The position numbers and the translations under genes are program-made. The notes below the pieces were generated by a model that was given only the letters and a program-made list of their open reading frames with translations, had not been told where the DNA came from and ran no database searches. A stretch of DNA of 64,000 nucleotides from Longitalea luteola. Its GTDB lineage: Bacteria; Bacteroidota; Bacteroidia; Chitinophagales; Chitinophagaceae. How positions within the stretch are numbered: the first letter of the stretch is position 1; each line of letters opens with the position of its first letter. The DNA is taken from the NCBI RefSeq assembly GCF_017356035.1, contig NZ_JAFIQX010000007.1, forward strand, positions 124,001 to 188,000. Reading direction: 5' to 3'. Positions 17,291 through 25,825 of this stretch are shown one piece after another.

Positions 17291-17628
17291 AGGCTTTTGT
17301 TCTGTTGACCTGAGATCTCGAAACCGCTGCTCAGCAACATGGCCTCATCGCCCTTACAGGTAAGGGTTATGTATTCGGCCATTTCAGTAAGCAGGGCTAC
17401 CACAGCCGCTTTCTTGGCTTTTTTAACAGCTACCATTTCTTTGTCGCGCCCTTTGGCAGTAACGATAGCATTGTGGTAATCAGGCAACAGCTTTTTTAGT
17501 TCAGCGTGTGCTGCGGGCAGATCGGGAAAATTTGGATTGTTTTCCGTTTTTTCCACCACCCGGTAACCGGTTGTCGTAAGATCGCTGTCGCGTTCTCTTT
17601 TGTATTTGTTCAAGATTATGAAGTTCAT
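17263..17628 (-). CDS. N-terminal fragment of the same split gene
   Basis: This 121-residue frame holds the helical N-terminal part (HAELKKLLPDYHNAIVTAKGRDKE, then AVVALLTEMAEYITLTCKGDEAMLLSSGFEIS) and then leaves the homologous frame for about ten unlike residues before a stop. A run of four A residues on the coding strand (plus-strand T at 17295-17298) lies at the break. One more A would join QNK to K-P-M-P-A-I-E-K of the downstream frame. The gene is therefore probably a one-base-deletion pseudogene, or a sequencing error at the homopolymer. Confidence 0.65.
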   Translation of the reverse strand: MNFIILNKYKRERDSDLTTTGYRVVEKTENNPNFPDLPAAHAELKKLLPDYHNAIVTAKGRDKEMVAVKKAKKAAVVALLTEMAEYITLTCKGDEAMLLSSGFEISGQQNKSLCRPLKNWK

Positions 17629-18036
17629 TGTTTTTAGTTTTTAATGATTAATAAAATGGTTGCACTCCAGGGCCGGATCATTTCAGCTTATTGGCCAATA
17701 CGCTGCAAAGACCATCATTTGTTTCACTTCATTCACCGGAGGATCCATGTTTGCATCAGTGTATTCGGTTACTCCTAACGGTTTGTCTTTGTTAAAACAA
17801 ATATACGGTGGGTTCAATCCGTTTTCCAAATAACGGGCTCCGGAATGGCGGGTTTCGACGGGTATTGACGGGTATTGACACCCTTTGTGTAAAAAAAAGC
17901 TGATCGTCGTCAGTGGATTTCGGCCTCAAATGACTGGAGATCGATATCAATTGCCGGGTTATAATCCGGCAATAACTAAAATAGTAAGTAGATGTTATCA
18001 CACTTGTTCTAAACACCCGTCATGATCGATTTGCTG
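17629..18036. other. Non-coding stretch upstream of the split FN3 gene
   Basis: I see no convincing gene. A 10-bp duplication (GACGGGTATT twice, about 17858-17878) is present, and the short frame at 17792-18016 has no protein-like features. Promoter sequences for the FN3-type gene should lie near 17640-17700. Confidence 0.5.
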
Positions 18037-18660
18037 AATGAGCTTTTTTCATTTCATGCTGGAAATGATTGATTGCAGCGCTGCAATGGATCGTTTTCGC
18101 CTGCTATTTGATTATCGCAGGCTGATCTATTACCGTTGCAGGCTGGTATTGTATCATAACGGCCTGATAGGGTATCATTGCAAGCCGTTATTACTGCATG
18201 GCAGGTTGTTATGTTATCATTGCAAGTGCTAAACGTATCAATAACTGCCTGCGATGATGCGAAAACAAGCTGCAATGGATCAAAGCCAGCGGGAAACGAT
18301 CCAAAGCGAGGTTGACATGTTGAGATTTCAGGTGTTTTGAGATCATGGCAGCCTGAAACGATATAAAAGCCAGGTGTAGTGCTATCATTGCAGGCTGATG
18401 TGAGTTAAAAACAGGTTGTAATGATCCAATTACAAGCTGTTATAACAAAAATCCCCTTGCCATACCGAAATAACAGGCAACTTCAATTCATTGCAGGTTA
18501 ACAACGATCCGTAGCCGGCCGGTAACGGTTCATTATGGGCTACAAATGGTTCATTGCAGGAGAGAAACGGGGCATTGCCCGCAGGAAATGATTGATAGCA
18601 AGCCACTACGATCCGATGCAGGCCCGTTATGGCCGACTGCCGCATGCCCTTAAGCCGCGG
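18037..18660. repeat. Degenerate 21-bp repeat tract
   Basis: About 0.6 kb of imperfect 21-bp units (plus-strand core near TATCATTGCA plus GCAGGCTG-like). Translated on the minus strand they give seven-residue units such as CNDTLSG, RYDTIPA, CNEPFVA, HNEPLPA, with consensus C-N-(D/E)-P-L-P-A. Stops interrupt this frame between 18275 and 18430 and start signals are poor, so I treat it as a repeat tract and not as two genes. Confidence 0.6.
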
Positions 18661-18701
18661 CCAAATGCCTTAGTTCCGGGCCCGGTTTGAAATGATCCGG
18701 T

Positions 18702-19040
18702 TCAGGTAAGCGTATCGAGGGCTCTTTGCACCGTCCATTCGTCAATGCCGGTTTGCTTTGCAAATTCCTGCACAGTGATGTATTGGCGTTTTGTTTTTCC
18801 CAGGCTTTCCCGAAGGGCGGCCATGACCCGCTGGGCTTGTCTTTCCTTCAGGTGAAGAATGATCATGACATCGCCTGTACGTACAACCGATACGGGGATG
18901 CGTTTACGAAAAGGCAATTTGCCTTCCCGCTGTAGCCGCATGTGCTCGGCTACTTTTTCCTGCATGATCTGCGTATACTTTTTAATTAACTTTTCACTGA
19001 AGATGAAAGGTTTGGCGATAGTCTCATTTTTTGCCGTCAT
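18702..19040 (-). CDS. Small putative HTH DNA-binding protein
   Basis: A 112-residue basic protein from ATG 19040. The middle (GDVMIILHLKERQAQRVMAALRESLGKTKRQ) and the C-terminus (ITVQEFAKQTGIDEWTVQRALD) both look like helix-turn-helix units, the second resembling an excisionase or regulator recognition helix. No signal or membrane segment is seen. Similar small HTH proteins occur near mobile or accessory DNA in Bacteroidota. It is not clearly in an operon and it lies next to the repeat tract and the tRNA-Cys/Rhs island. Target unknown. Confidence 0.65.
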   Translation of the reverse strand: MTAKNETIAKPFIFSEKLIKKYTQIMQEKVAEHMRLQREGKLPFRKRIPVSVVRTGDVMIILHLKERQAQRVMAALRESLGKTKRQYITVQEFAKQTGIDEWTVQRALDTLT

Positions 19041-19206
19041 AGATGTTGTATGGTTTTGCCGGTAATAATTGGCTAACCAATCAGACCCTTGGGGAAAGTC
19101 CCTATGTGCAAAGCAGGAAATGCGATCAGGTACAACAGCCGGTGATTCCAGTTGATTACAGTTGGAATAATATTTGCATAATAAGCAAAGTTGGCTGTAG
19201 AAAAAC

Positions 19207-19229
19207 AGGTGTTTTTCACGTTTTTTACA
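19207..19229 (+). repeat. Left copy of 23-bp inverted repeat
   Basis: Begins AGGTGTTTTTCACGT and ends TTTTTACA. The exact reverse complement is at 27370-27392, so the pair brackets tRNA-Cys and the Rhs island over 8.2 kb. The rest of the 332-bp gap 19041-19372 holds nothing else I recognise apart from sequence upstream of the tRNA. Confidence 0.75.
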
Positions 19230-19372
19230 TTAATTTACTGTTGTAACATTGCTACTGCCTCAAAGAAATTCTTACATTGGTAATTGATCGGACCTTCCTA
19301 AATCTATCAGGCTCATTTATTTACAATTGACAACCATTCCGGCTTGCCGTTAATGTTATATATACATATTAT

Positions 19373-19442
19373 GGTTCCGTGGCCGAGTGGTAGGCGGAGG
19401 TCTGCATAACCTTTTACAGCAGTTCGAATCTGCTCGGAATCT
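19373..19442 (+). tRNA. tRNA-Cys (anticodon GCA)
   Basis: A full cloverleaf can be drawn: acceptor GGTTCCG pairs with CGGAATC, D arm GCC...GGC with a GG-containing loop, anticodon stem GAGGT/ACCTT with loop CTGCATA (anticodon GCA), and T arm AGCAG/CTGCT with loop TTCGAAT. It is about 70 nt and CCA is not encoded. A terminator follows within 10 bp. The Rhs island begins just downstream, and tRNA genes are common integration sites. Confidence 0.93.
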
Positions 19443-19450
19443 CTGACATC

Positions 19451-19478
19451 AAGGATCGCTTACTCGCGGTCCTTTTTT
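19451..19478 (+). terminator. Terminator after tRNA-Cys
   Basis: A 9-bp stem AAGGATCGC / GCGGTCCTT with one G-T pair and a 6-nt loop, followed by T residues, 9 nt beyond the tRNA end. Confidence 0.8.
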
Positions 19479-19562
19479 CATTTTATACAACTTTACAGTT
19501 ACCGGTTCTTTTTCAGTCTCTTTTATAACAACGGTCCAACAGATTCGATAGAATTAGAGCAG

Positions 19563-22502
19563 GTGAAAGCGGCACAGGCTGCGGGTGCAGAAAAAGTGCC
19601 GGTGCATACATTGCATACCGATTACCGGTATAACACCCTGAACCAGGTGGTGGCGCAACATTCACCCGATGGAGGTATGAGCGCCTTCTGGTACGATAGA
19701 TTAGGAAGATTAGCCGTGTCGCAGAATGCAATGCAGAAAGATAGTACACAATACAGTTATACAAAGTATGATCTCATAGGCCGCATTACCGAAGTAGGCC
19801 AGTTAACCAGCAGTACTGCCATGGCCGATGCTACGAGCAGAAGCCAGGGAGCATTGGAAAGCTGGTTAACAAATGCAGCACCAACAGCAGAACAGATCAC
19901 CCGGACAAGCTATGATCAAGAATATCCGTGCGTGGATCCCGTGTTGAAGACAAGGAACCTGCGCAACCGCGTATCATGGACTGCTTTATATAATAAGGCC
20001 AGTGAACTCGCCAGTTTTAACTTTGCTGCCGCCAGTTTTTATACCTATGATATCCTGGGTAATGTAAATACACTGTTGCAGTATTATAAGCAGGGTGTAC
20101 TCTTCGATAACAACATCGGTGTAAAGAAGATCGCTTATGATTATGATCTGGTAAGTGGGAAGGTGAACCAGGTAAGTTATCAGCCTGGTCTGCCCGACGC
20201 ATTTTATCACCGGTATATTTATGATGCTGAGAACCGGATCACAAATGTGCTCACCAGTACTGATAGTATCAACTGGGATAACGACGCCTTTTATCAGTAT
20301 TATGACCATGGACCACTGGCAAGAACTGTCCTGGGGGAGCAGCAGGTGCAGGGTGTAAACTATGCGTATAACCTGCAGGGATGGATGAAGTCGATCAACC
20401 CGGATGTGCATGTTGCCGCTGTGTTTACCTTAAAACCAGATGGAAGTACAGGCAGTGTCGTCGGGAAATCGGCTTACAAAGTGATGCTGAATTATTTTAA
20501 TGGAGATTATAAGGCCATCTCTGGCGCCACGCCGATGGATGCAGGCATTAATACAACACTGGGTGGCAGTTATCGTCCGTTGTATAATGGTAACATCAGT
20601 AGCATGGCGGTGAATATCGAAAAGCTGGGCAATCCGTTATTGTATAATTATCAATATGACCAGTTGAACCGCCTGGTGGCTATGGATGCCTGGAAGAAGA
20701 CAGGTAATACTTGGGCGGATTTGACACATCAGACCGACTTGCAGGAGCGGGTGAGTTATGATGCCAATGGAAATATCCTGGGATATAAACGGAATGGTAA
20801 TACGGCTGGCGGCAAACCGCTGGATATGGATAAATTGGCTTACAGCTATAAACCAGGCACCAATCAACTAGACTATGTATACGATACGGTGCCGGCGGAT
20901 AACTACGATGTGGATATTGATGCGCAGTCTGCCGGAAACTATGTATATGACTCTATTGGGAACCTGATAAAAGATAATGCTGAAGGGATCACCAGCATTA
21001 GTTGGACTGTTTATGGTAAAATAAGCCGCATTGTCAAAGGAGATAGTGTTGATATTAGATATGTCTATGATGCCGGTGGAAACCGGATTGGTAAAACCGT
21101 GGTGAAAACCGGATCAACTGATACGGCACGGACCTGGTATGTAAGAGATGCGCAGGGTAATGTGATGAGTGTGTATGAGTCAGGTAAACCAGCAGTGAAC
21201 AATGGCCATCTGACCCAATCGGAGCTGCATTTGTATGGAAGCAGCCGGATCGGCTTGTTCAGACGTAAATTGGATATGGGTTATCAGCCGGAACCTGCCG
21301 CTGATCCATCGAAAATAAGCATGCCGTTATTAGGTACGGGTGATAGTCTTACCTTTGTGCGCGGTGACAAGCTCTTTGAGTTAGGCAATCATTTAGGGAA
21401 TGTACTGGTGACTGTGAGTGATAAGAAGCTGGGTGTTTCAGCTGATAACAGCACTGTGGATTATTTCAACCCGCAGGTGGTAAGTGCGCAGGACTATTAT
21501 CCGTTTGGGATGTTGCAGCCGGGAAGGGGTTATAATGCTGGCGGGTATAGGTATGGGTTTAATGGTAAGGAGAATGATAATGAGGTGAAGGGAGTTGGTG
21601 AGCAGCAGGATTATGGGATGCGGTTTTATGATCCGCGGTTAGGGAAGTTTTTGAGTGTGGATCCGTTAACTAAAGATTATCCTTTTTATACTCCTTACCA
21701 ATATGCAAGTAACAATCCAATATTTGCTGTCGATGTTGATGGTTTAGAAGCTAGTAAATTATTGAATAAAGCTGAGTCTTTACTTTTTACTCCTTATGAA
21801 TATGGTGGAAAAAATCCGTCTCCAGATGTCATTGGATCCATGAATACACCGGAAGGAAAAGAGTTTTGGAACAATAATTTGCACCCAGCTTTGCGATTGA
21901 TTTCAAATTTCCATCCTGAACATTATAAAACCTCGAAAGGAGAGATTTGCTCTTATAATGAAAAATATAAGCAGTGGCAAAGCATTACTAGTGGAATTTA
22001 CAAACAGTATTCTTCATTGACAAAAAAAGGATCGCTCGGCATTGATTGTTCTGGATTTGTATGTGTCTCTTATCTGCAAGATAAAGAGCTGTTAATGGAC
22101 TCGAAAACGTTAGCGACCGGCTCGAGTGGACAATTAGCTGCACTTAAGAAAGCCGCAAAGGAGAATAAAGCATTTGTTCATACGAATTTTAATTTGATTT
22201 CTGCTGGAGACTTTATTTACAAGCCAGGTCATGTTATGATTGCAACTGGGTTAGTAAAGATTGATGAAAAGACTGGCAATGTAACTGAATTTCAGACTAT
22301 GGAGGCGCATTCAACAGATAAAGGTTCTGTTCGCATATGGAGACCTGTAGATAAAAAATATCAGATAGCTCACCCATTTAGAACGTCTGATGGGCAAAAA
22401 ATTAGATTGTTTTTTTTAGAATTTCTAATCCCTTTACTCAAAAATGATGTTAACCCTCAGGTACGTACTGAGGATAACAAGCTTCAAGCTCGAATAAAAT
22501 AG
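19563..22502 (+). CDS. 5'-truncated RHS-repeat protein with NlpC/P60-like toxin tip
   Basis: This 979-residue frame starts at GTG 19563 inside the YD/RHS-repeat region (DYRYNTLNQVV, FWYDRLGRLAV). The signal peptide and N-terminal half expected of these roughly 1500-residue proteins are missing, and the frame stays open back toward the tRNA, so the 5' end is truncated. The RHS core closes near residue 725 (RLGKFLSVDPLTKDY). The remaining ~250 residues look like an NlpC/P60 cysteine peptidase: PYEYGGK, nucleophile Cys829 in GIDCSGFV, His890 in KPGHVMIATG, possible third residue His916 in MEAHS. This suggests a peptidoglycan-cleaving polymorphic toxin. The tip is more AT-rich than the core. A lipoprotein gene follows 11 bp later. 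Confidence 0.85.
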   Translation: MKAAQAAGAEKVPVHTLHTDYRYNTLNQVVAQHSPDGGMSAFWYDRLGRLAVSQNAMQKDSTQYSYTKYDLIGRITEVGQLTSSTAMADATSRSQGALESWLTNAAPTAEQITRTSYDQEYPCVDPVLKTRNLRNRVSWTALYNKASELASFNFAAASFYTYDILGNVNTLLQYYKQGVLFDNNIGVKKIAYDYDLVSGKVNQVSYQPGLPDAFYHRYIYDAENRITNVLTSTDSINWDNDAFYQYYDHGPLARTVLGEQQVQGVNYAYNLQGWMKSINPDVHVAAVFTLKPDGSTGSVVGKSAYKVMLNYFNGDYKAISGATPMDAGINTTLGGSYRPLYNGNISSMAVNIEKLGNPLLYNYQYDQLNRLVAMDAWKKTGNTWADLTHQTDLQERVSYDANGNILGYKRNGNTAGGKPLDMDKLAYSYKPGTNQLDYVYDTVPADNYDVDIDAQSAGNYVYDSIGNLIKDNAEGITSISWTVYGKISRIVKGDSVDIRYVYDAGGNRIGKTVVKTGSTDTARTWYVRDAQGNVMSVYESGKPAVNNGHLTQSELHLYGSSRIGLFRRKLDMGYQPEPAADPSKISMPLLGTGDSLTFVRGDKLFELGNHLGNVLVTVSDKKLGVSADNSTVDYFNPQVVSAQDYYPFGMLQPGRGYNAGGYRYGFNGKENDNEVKGVGEQQDYGMRFYDPRLGKFLSVDPLTKDYPFYTPYQYASNNPIFAVDVDGLEASKLLNKAESLLFTPYEYGGKNPSPDVIGSMNTPEGKEFWNNNLHPALRLISNFHPEHYKTSKGEICSYNEKYKQWQSITSGIYKQYSSLTKKGSLGIDCSGFVCVSYLQDKELLMDSKTLATGSSGQLAALKKAAKENKAFVHTNFNLISAGDFIYKPGHVMIATGLVKIDEKTGNVTEFQTMEAHSTDKGSVRIWRPVDKKYQIAHPFRTSDGQKIRLFFLEFLIPLLKNDVNPQVRTEDNKLQARIK
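21166..21750 (+). repeat. RHS core segment, copy 1
   Basis: This roughly 585-bp segment (from VMSVYESGKPAVNNGH to the end of the core) is repeated with high similarity at 23537-24121. The similarity stops at the toxin tip, the usual boundary for cassette replacement. Confidence 0.8.
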
Positions 22503-22513
22503 AAAATAGAAGT

Positions 22514-23095
22514 ATGAAATTTCAGTTATGTCTTTACGCGATTTTTATTATTGGATGCAATTCGGAAAAATTTACAAAGAAAAAAATAGACAATAAGGGC
22601 CATAGGAATGAGGTAATTGTAAGGGTGGATACAACTCGAATGGGTAATCAGAACAGAAAAATGACTTTTTTAGACAGTGTATTAAGCAAATGTCAGCTAT
22701 CTGCGCAACAGATACAGAACCATACCAATATTGACAGCATGTGGTACACAGGTATTTTCTTGAATTCGACTTTTTCGGGTGATACCATCGTAAATTTTTA
22801 TTCTGGTTTTAAAGGCGCAATAATTAATTATGATGATGGGAAGAATTGCGTATATAAATTCCTTTTAATATTTAGTTCCCCCGATCGTTTAAATACGGAT
22901 TATAAGACAATTTATTCTGATTGCGACCATGATGAAAGTTCAGATTATAGCTCTCTGAATTTTACAATTTTGAATGATTCTACATTTGAGACTATTGAAA
23001 AGTACAATGCTGCAGGTTCTAAAAATGAAATAATGGAAAAAATAAAATGGAGATTAAATCAAAAGGGTCAAATTGATTCTATTAGTCATCCCTAG
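22514..23095 (+). CDS. Lipoprotein, candidate immunity protein for the NlpC/P60 tip
   Basis: A 193-residue protein with a lipoprotein signal (MKFQLCLYAIFIIGC, lipidated Cys15) and a charged, beta-rich mature part (GDTIVNFYSGFKGAIINYDDGKN; SDCDHDESSDYSS). It starts 11 bp after the rhs stop, the normal place for an immunity gene. A periplasm-facing lipoprotein suits protection against a peptidoglycan hydrolase. I recognise no family, so the immunity role rests on position, localisation and toxin type. It is AT-rich like the toxin tip. Confidence 0.75.
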   Translation: MKFQLCLYAIFIIGCNSEKFTKKKIDNKGHRNEVIVRVDTTRMGNQNRKMTFLDSVLSKCQLSAQQIQNHTNIDSMWYTGIFLNSTFSGDTIVNFYSGFKGAIINYDDGKNCVYKFLLIFSSPDRLNTDYKTIYSDCDHDESSDYSSLNFTILNDSTFETIEKYNAAGSKNEIMEKIKWRLNQKGQIDSISHP

Positions 23096-23212
23096 TTAAT
23101 TTGTTTAGTAGCCATACGTATACTGCATGTCTACATTTATTCAAAAATTTAGGCTTTAAAAGATTTCAAGCTTAATAAAAACAAGTTTAAATAGTTAAAA
23201 ATAATATTTGGG

Positions 23213-23551
23213 ATGAAACCAATCCTGTTCCTTATTATTCTTCTGTATCTGGGAGAATCCCTCAATGCCCAACAACCCTACATCTACACCATCAAAGCCG
23301 ATAGTGTAAAGATTACGAACACCTGCGATACGGCGGAGTTGATCATTGAGAACCATACGCAAAACGTGCCTGGCTTCTTGTTCAATAAAGGCCGGGGTAG
23401 AACGGAGTTCAGAAAGCCTTTATTAAAAATTAGCGATGACGTTTACCTGGTAGGTGCGGATACGCTTAAGATTTTACAGCCTGTGTATACCGCAGGAATT
23501 GGTTTAAATGAATCCCCCTTCAGAACGTTTAATTGTGATGAGCGTATATGA
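23213..23551 (+). pseudogene. 5' remnant of an exported repeat/fibre-like gene
   Basis: This 112-residue frame has a signal peptide (MKPILFLIILLYLGESLNAQ) and a conserved segment (YIYTIKADSVKITNTCDTAE, ENHTQNVPGFLFNKGRGRTEF) that recurs almost unchanged at 25826-26020. After GADTLKILQ the sequence becomes unrelated and runs into the displaced RHS core at about 23520. I read it as the 5' end of a larger surface-protein gene cut by recombination. It may still be translated but is unlikely to be functional. Confidence 0.65.
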
Positions 23552-24671
23552 GTCCGGCAAACCTGCGGTAAACAATGGCCATTTAACGCAGTCTGAGTTG
23601 CATTTGTATGGCAGCAGCCGGTTAGGTTTATTGCGGCGTAATTTGGATGTGGCTTATGAGCCAGAGCCTGGATCTGATCCGTCGAAGATTACCATGCCAT
23701 TACTGGGTACCGGCGATAGTCTTACCTTTGTACGTGGCGACAAGCTCTTTGAACTGAGTAATCATTTGGGTAATGTACTGGTAACCGTGAGTGATAAAAA
23801 GCTGGGTGTTTCTTTGAATAACAATACCGTTGATTACTTCAACCCACAAGTGGTGAGCGCGCAGGATTATTACCCGTTTGGCATGTTGCAGCCGGGAAGG
23901 AGTTACAATGCTGGTGGGTATAGGTTTGGGTTTAATGGTAAGGAGAATCATAATGAAGTGAAGGGAGTGGGTAATCAGCAGGATTATGGGATGAGGATAA
24001 GTGACCCGAGGATTGGAAGGTTCTTGAGTGTGGATCCAATTACCAAAGAGTATCCTGAGTTAACGCCTTATCAGTTTGCGAGAAATAGACCGATTGATGG
24101 GATTGATCAGGATGGTTTGGAATGGGAGTTGAGTACTGTCAATAACAGATTAAGGCAGCAAGCAACGTGGTTATTAACGCCAAGGTTTAATAACGGCACT
24201 ATTTCCGCTTATGATCCTAATAAGAAAGCTTGGACTGAAAAATGGCGTGATTCTAAAAATGTATTAGCTAATATAACCTATGAAATATCAAATGGATTAT
24301 ACACATTGCCACAACAGTTAACAGCCAGTGTTAGAAATGCGGAACATATTACTAATATTGGTGGAAATGTTCATAGGGCGCATGGAATTGAAGGTGAAAA
24401 GCAGAGGGTAAAGAGCTTTGTGGACGGTGCTACTACATTAGTGCCCGGTTCTGAAGCATCGAAAGTAGAAGGACTAGTTGCTAAATATGCAGATAATGTA
24501 TTAACAAAGATTGAAAGTCAGGTTACTGAGCATGTTACGAAGGTAGGGTTATCATTTGACGAGGGAGTTTTAGAGAATTTTTCGAAACACGCTTTTGCTG
24601 GAGGGCGCCATGCTGATTTAGGTTTAACTGTAGAAACGATGGCATTAAAGGGTCTTGATCTGATTAACTAA
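23508..24671 (+). CDS. Displaced RHS core with second toxin tip, cut by in-frame TAA
   Basis: This 387-residue frame begins with about 10 unlike residues, then repeats the end of the RHS core (MSVYESGKPAVNNGHLTQSE to FLSVDPITKEYPELTPYQFA) and continues into a new C-terminal domain from about residue 205 (LEWELSTVNNRLRQQATWLL... ENFSKHAFAGGRHADLGL). It lacks signal and repeat regions and looks like an orphan rhs-CT cassette. A TAA at 24669-24671 ends the frame, but the same frame continues for 58 plausible codons to a TAA overlapping the next gene. The tip family is not recognised with certainty. Confidence 0.75.
   Translation: MNPPSERLIVMSVYESGKPAVNNGHLTQSELHLYGSSRLGLLRRNLDVAYEPEPGSDPSKITMPLLGTGDSLTFVRGDKLFELSNHLGNVLVTVSDKKLGVSLNNNTVDYFNPQVVSAQDYYPFGMLQPGRSYNAGGYRFGFNGKENHNEVKGVGNQQDYGMRISDPRIGRFLSVDPITKEYPELTPYQFARNRPIDGIDQDGLEWELSTVNNRLRQQATWLLTPRFNNGTISAYDPNKKAWTEKWRDSKNVLANITYEISNGLYTLPQQLTASVRNAEHITNIGGNVHRAHGIEGEKQRVKSFVDGATTLVPGSEASKVEGLVAKYADNVLTKIESQVTEHVTKVGLSFDEGVLENFSKHAFAGGRHADLGLTVETMALKGLDLIN
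23537..24121 (+). repeat. RHS core segment, copy 2
   Basis: This segment is a second copy of 21166-21750, with similarity starting at the ATGAG(T/C)GT(G/A)TATGAGTC sequence and ending where the toxin tip starts. It would permit homologous recombination that swaps the tip of the upstream rhs gene. Confidence 0.8.
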
Positions 24672-24674
24672 AAC

Positions 24675-24848
24675 ATGTCTTTATTGAAAGCTGGAGACAA
24701 TACATTAATTGGTAAGATCAATGGAGTAGAAAAGTCTTTCAAGGCATTTGTAAAAGAAGGAATGATTTTGTCTGTTAATATGTATCCAGGAGTGTCAAAG
24801 AGAGTAACTAAGGGTACAATTATAAATTTTGGAAATATAAAATGGTAA
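24675..24848 (+). pseudogene. C-terminal remainder of the second toxin tip after the nonsense codon
   Basis: Directly after the TAA at 24669 the same frame reads N, then MSLLKAGDNTLIGKINGVEK, then a segment ending GTIINFGNIKW and TAA at 24846. Its final codons overlap the start of the next gene (ATG at 24842), as expected for a coupled toxin-immunity pair. I infer it is the detached end of the tip, and not an independent gene. Confidence 0.6.
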
Positions 24849-25306
24849 AGGAAAATCAACGTATAGGGACTATTAATAAGCATGATTTAAAAGGCTATAG
24901 AACCTTTCAGTTAATTAATTGTATTATTGATACGGTTGACCTCATTGGAGTGTTTGAATTAAAAGTATATTTGATTATAGAAAACTGTGTAATCAATAAT
25001 TTCGAAATTCATTCTTGTTGGTTTGTACATGGGTTATTGTTGAAAAATAGCATAGTTAAAAACTACGTGGATTACCAAATGGGAGGGCACAATAAAAATC
25101 CAATAATTATTGAAGGGAATGTGTTTTCAGGCTTTTTCAATTTCTTTGATTGTCAATTTGAAGACATTGTAGTGTTAACAAATAATGTATTTGAAAAAGG
25201 AACAAACTTGTTAGGCAATACAGGCGAAGGTTTTGAAAATAGTTTTGCCTCTGGTTTTTCGGTTGAAAATAATGTGGGAAAAGTTAATATTAATGGAATT
25301 GGGTAG
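24842..25306 (+). CDS. Candidate immunity protein of the second toxin (beta-helix-like)
   Basis: A 154-residue cytoplasmic-looking protein with repeated short strands and turns (LINCIIDTVDLIGVF, LIIENCVINNFEIHSCWF, IIIEGNVFSGFFNFFDCQF, LTNNVFEKGTNL) resembling a right-handed beta-helix. Its ATG overlaps the toxin-tip stop in ATGGTAA, an arrangement typical of toxin-immunity translational coupling. No signal peptide is present, suggesting the cognate toxin acts in the cytoplasm. I do not recognise a named immunity family. It is AT-rich. Confidence 0.7.
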   Translation: MVKENQRIGTINKHDLKGYRTFQLINCIIDTVDLIGVFELKVYLIIENCVINNFEIHSCWFVHGLLLKNSIVKNYVDYQMGGHNKNPIIIEGNVFSGFFNFFDCQFEDIVVLTNNVFEKGTNLLGNTGEGFENSFASGFSVENNVGKVNINGIG

Positions 25307-25608
25307 TGTTCCGTGAAGGCCTTTTTCTCCCAAATGAAAATGTTGCCAACACAGCCGCGGGTCTAACTATAAATAGTCAATTATAAGAAAAGGCTATTGA
25401 GCTTATAGAGCAACATTCTGCAAAAGAATAACGGAGTAAATCCCGGGATAATTTCTTATGTGAATATATTCCGGGTGCAATCGTTACTGATAGATTTCAA
25501 ACAATTGAAGTAGAAAATAAGTCGAGTCAGAGCAAAAAGTACTCAATAAGTGGCCTGCAATATGGTAGAGCTGAGAATAGAGGGGCGTTATTGAATGACG
25601 TTATTTGA
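25306..25608 (+). pseudogene. Decayed cassette gene with internal stops
   Basis: One frame reads as protein-like sequence (FREGLFLPNENVANTAAGLT; EKAIELIEQHSAKE; EYIPGAIVTDRFQTIEVENK; YSISGLQYGRAENRGALLND) interrupted by two TAA codons before a TGA at 25606. No start codon is evident. It may be a relic of another toxin tip or immunity gene. Nothing else convincing is seen up to 25825. Confidence 0.45.
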
Positions 25609-25825
25609 CCTCGGGAAATTTTTTGACAATACGAAACTGTAACCTTATCCGAAAACTTGAACGTATTACTGTTTTTGTGCATAATAAGACGCTGAATAAA
25701 CCGTGCAAAAGCAAACGCAAGATTATAGAATTAAAAATAAAGAGAGCCGGATTTGATAGCTGCCCGCAATGATGAAATTGAAACCGCTCAAATCGAATAG
25801 CGTTAATAGAAAAATATAATTGTTT

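Noticed and set aside
18054-18645. Two minus-strand frames (18054-18275, 18430-18645) with CNEPLPA-like units
   Set aside because: They are products of the 21-bp repeat tract, with stops between them and no convincing start. Listed as a repeat, not as genes.
19443-19562. In-frame extension of rhs back to the tRNA
   Set aside because: The frame is open, but it crosses a terminator and the tRNA itself and shows no rhs similarity; the gene is treated as 5'-truncated.
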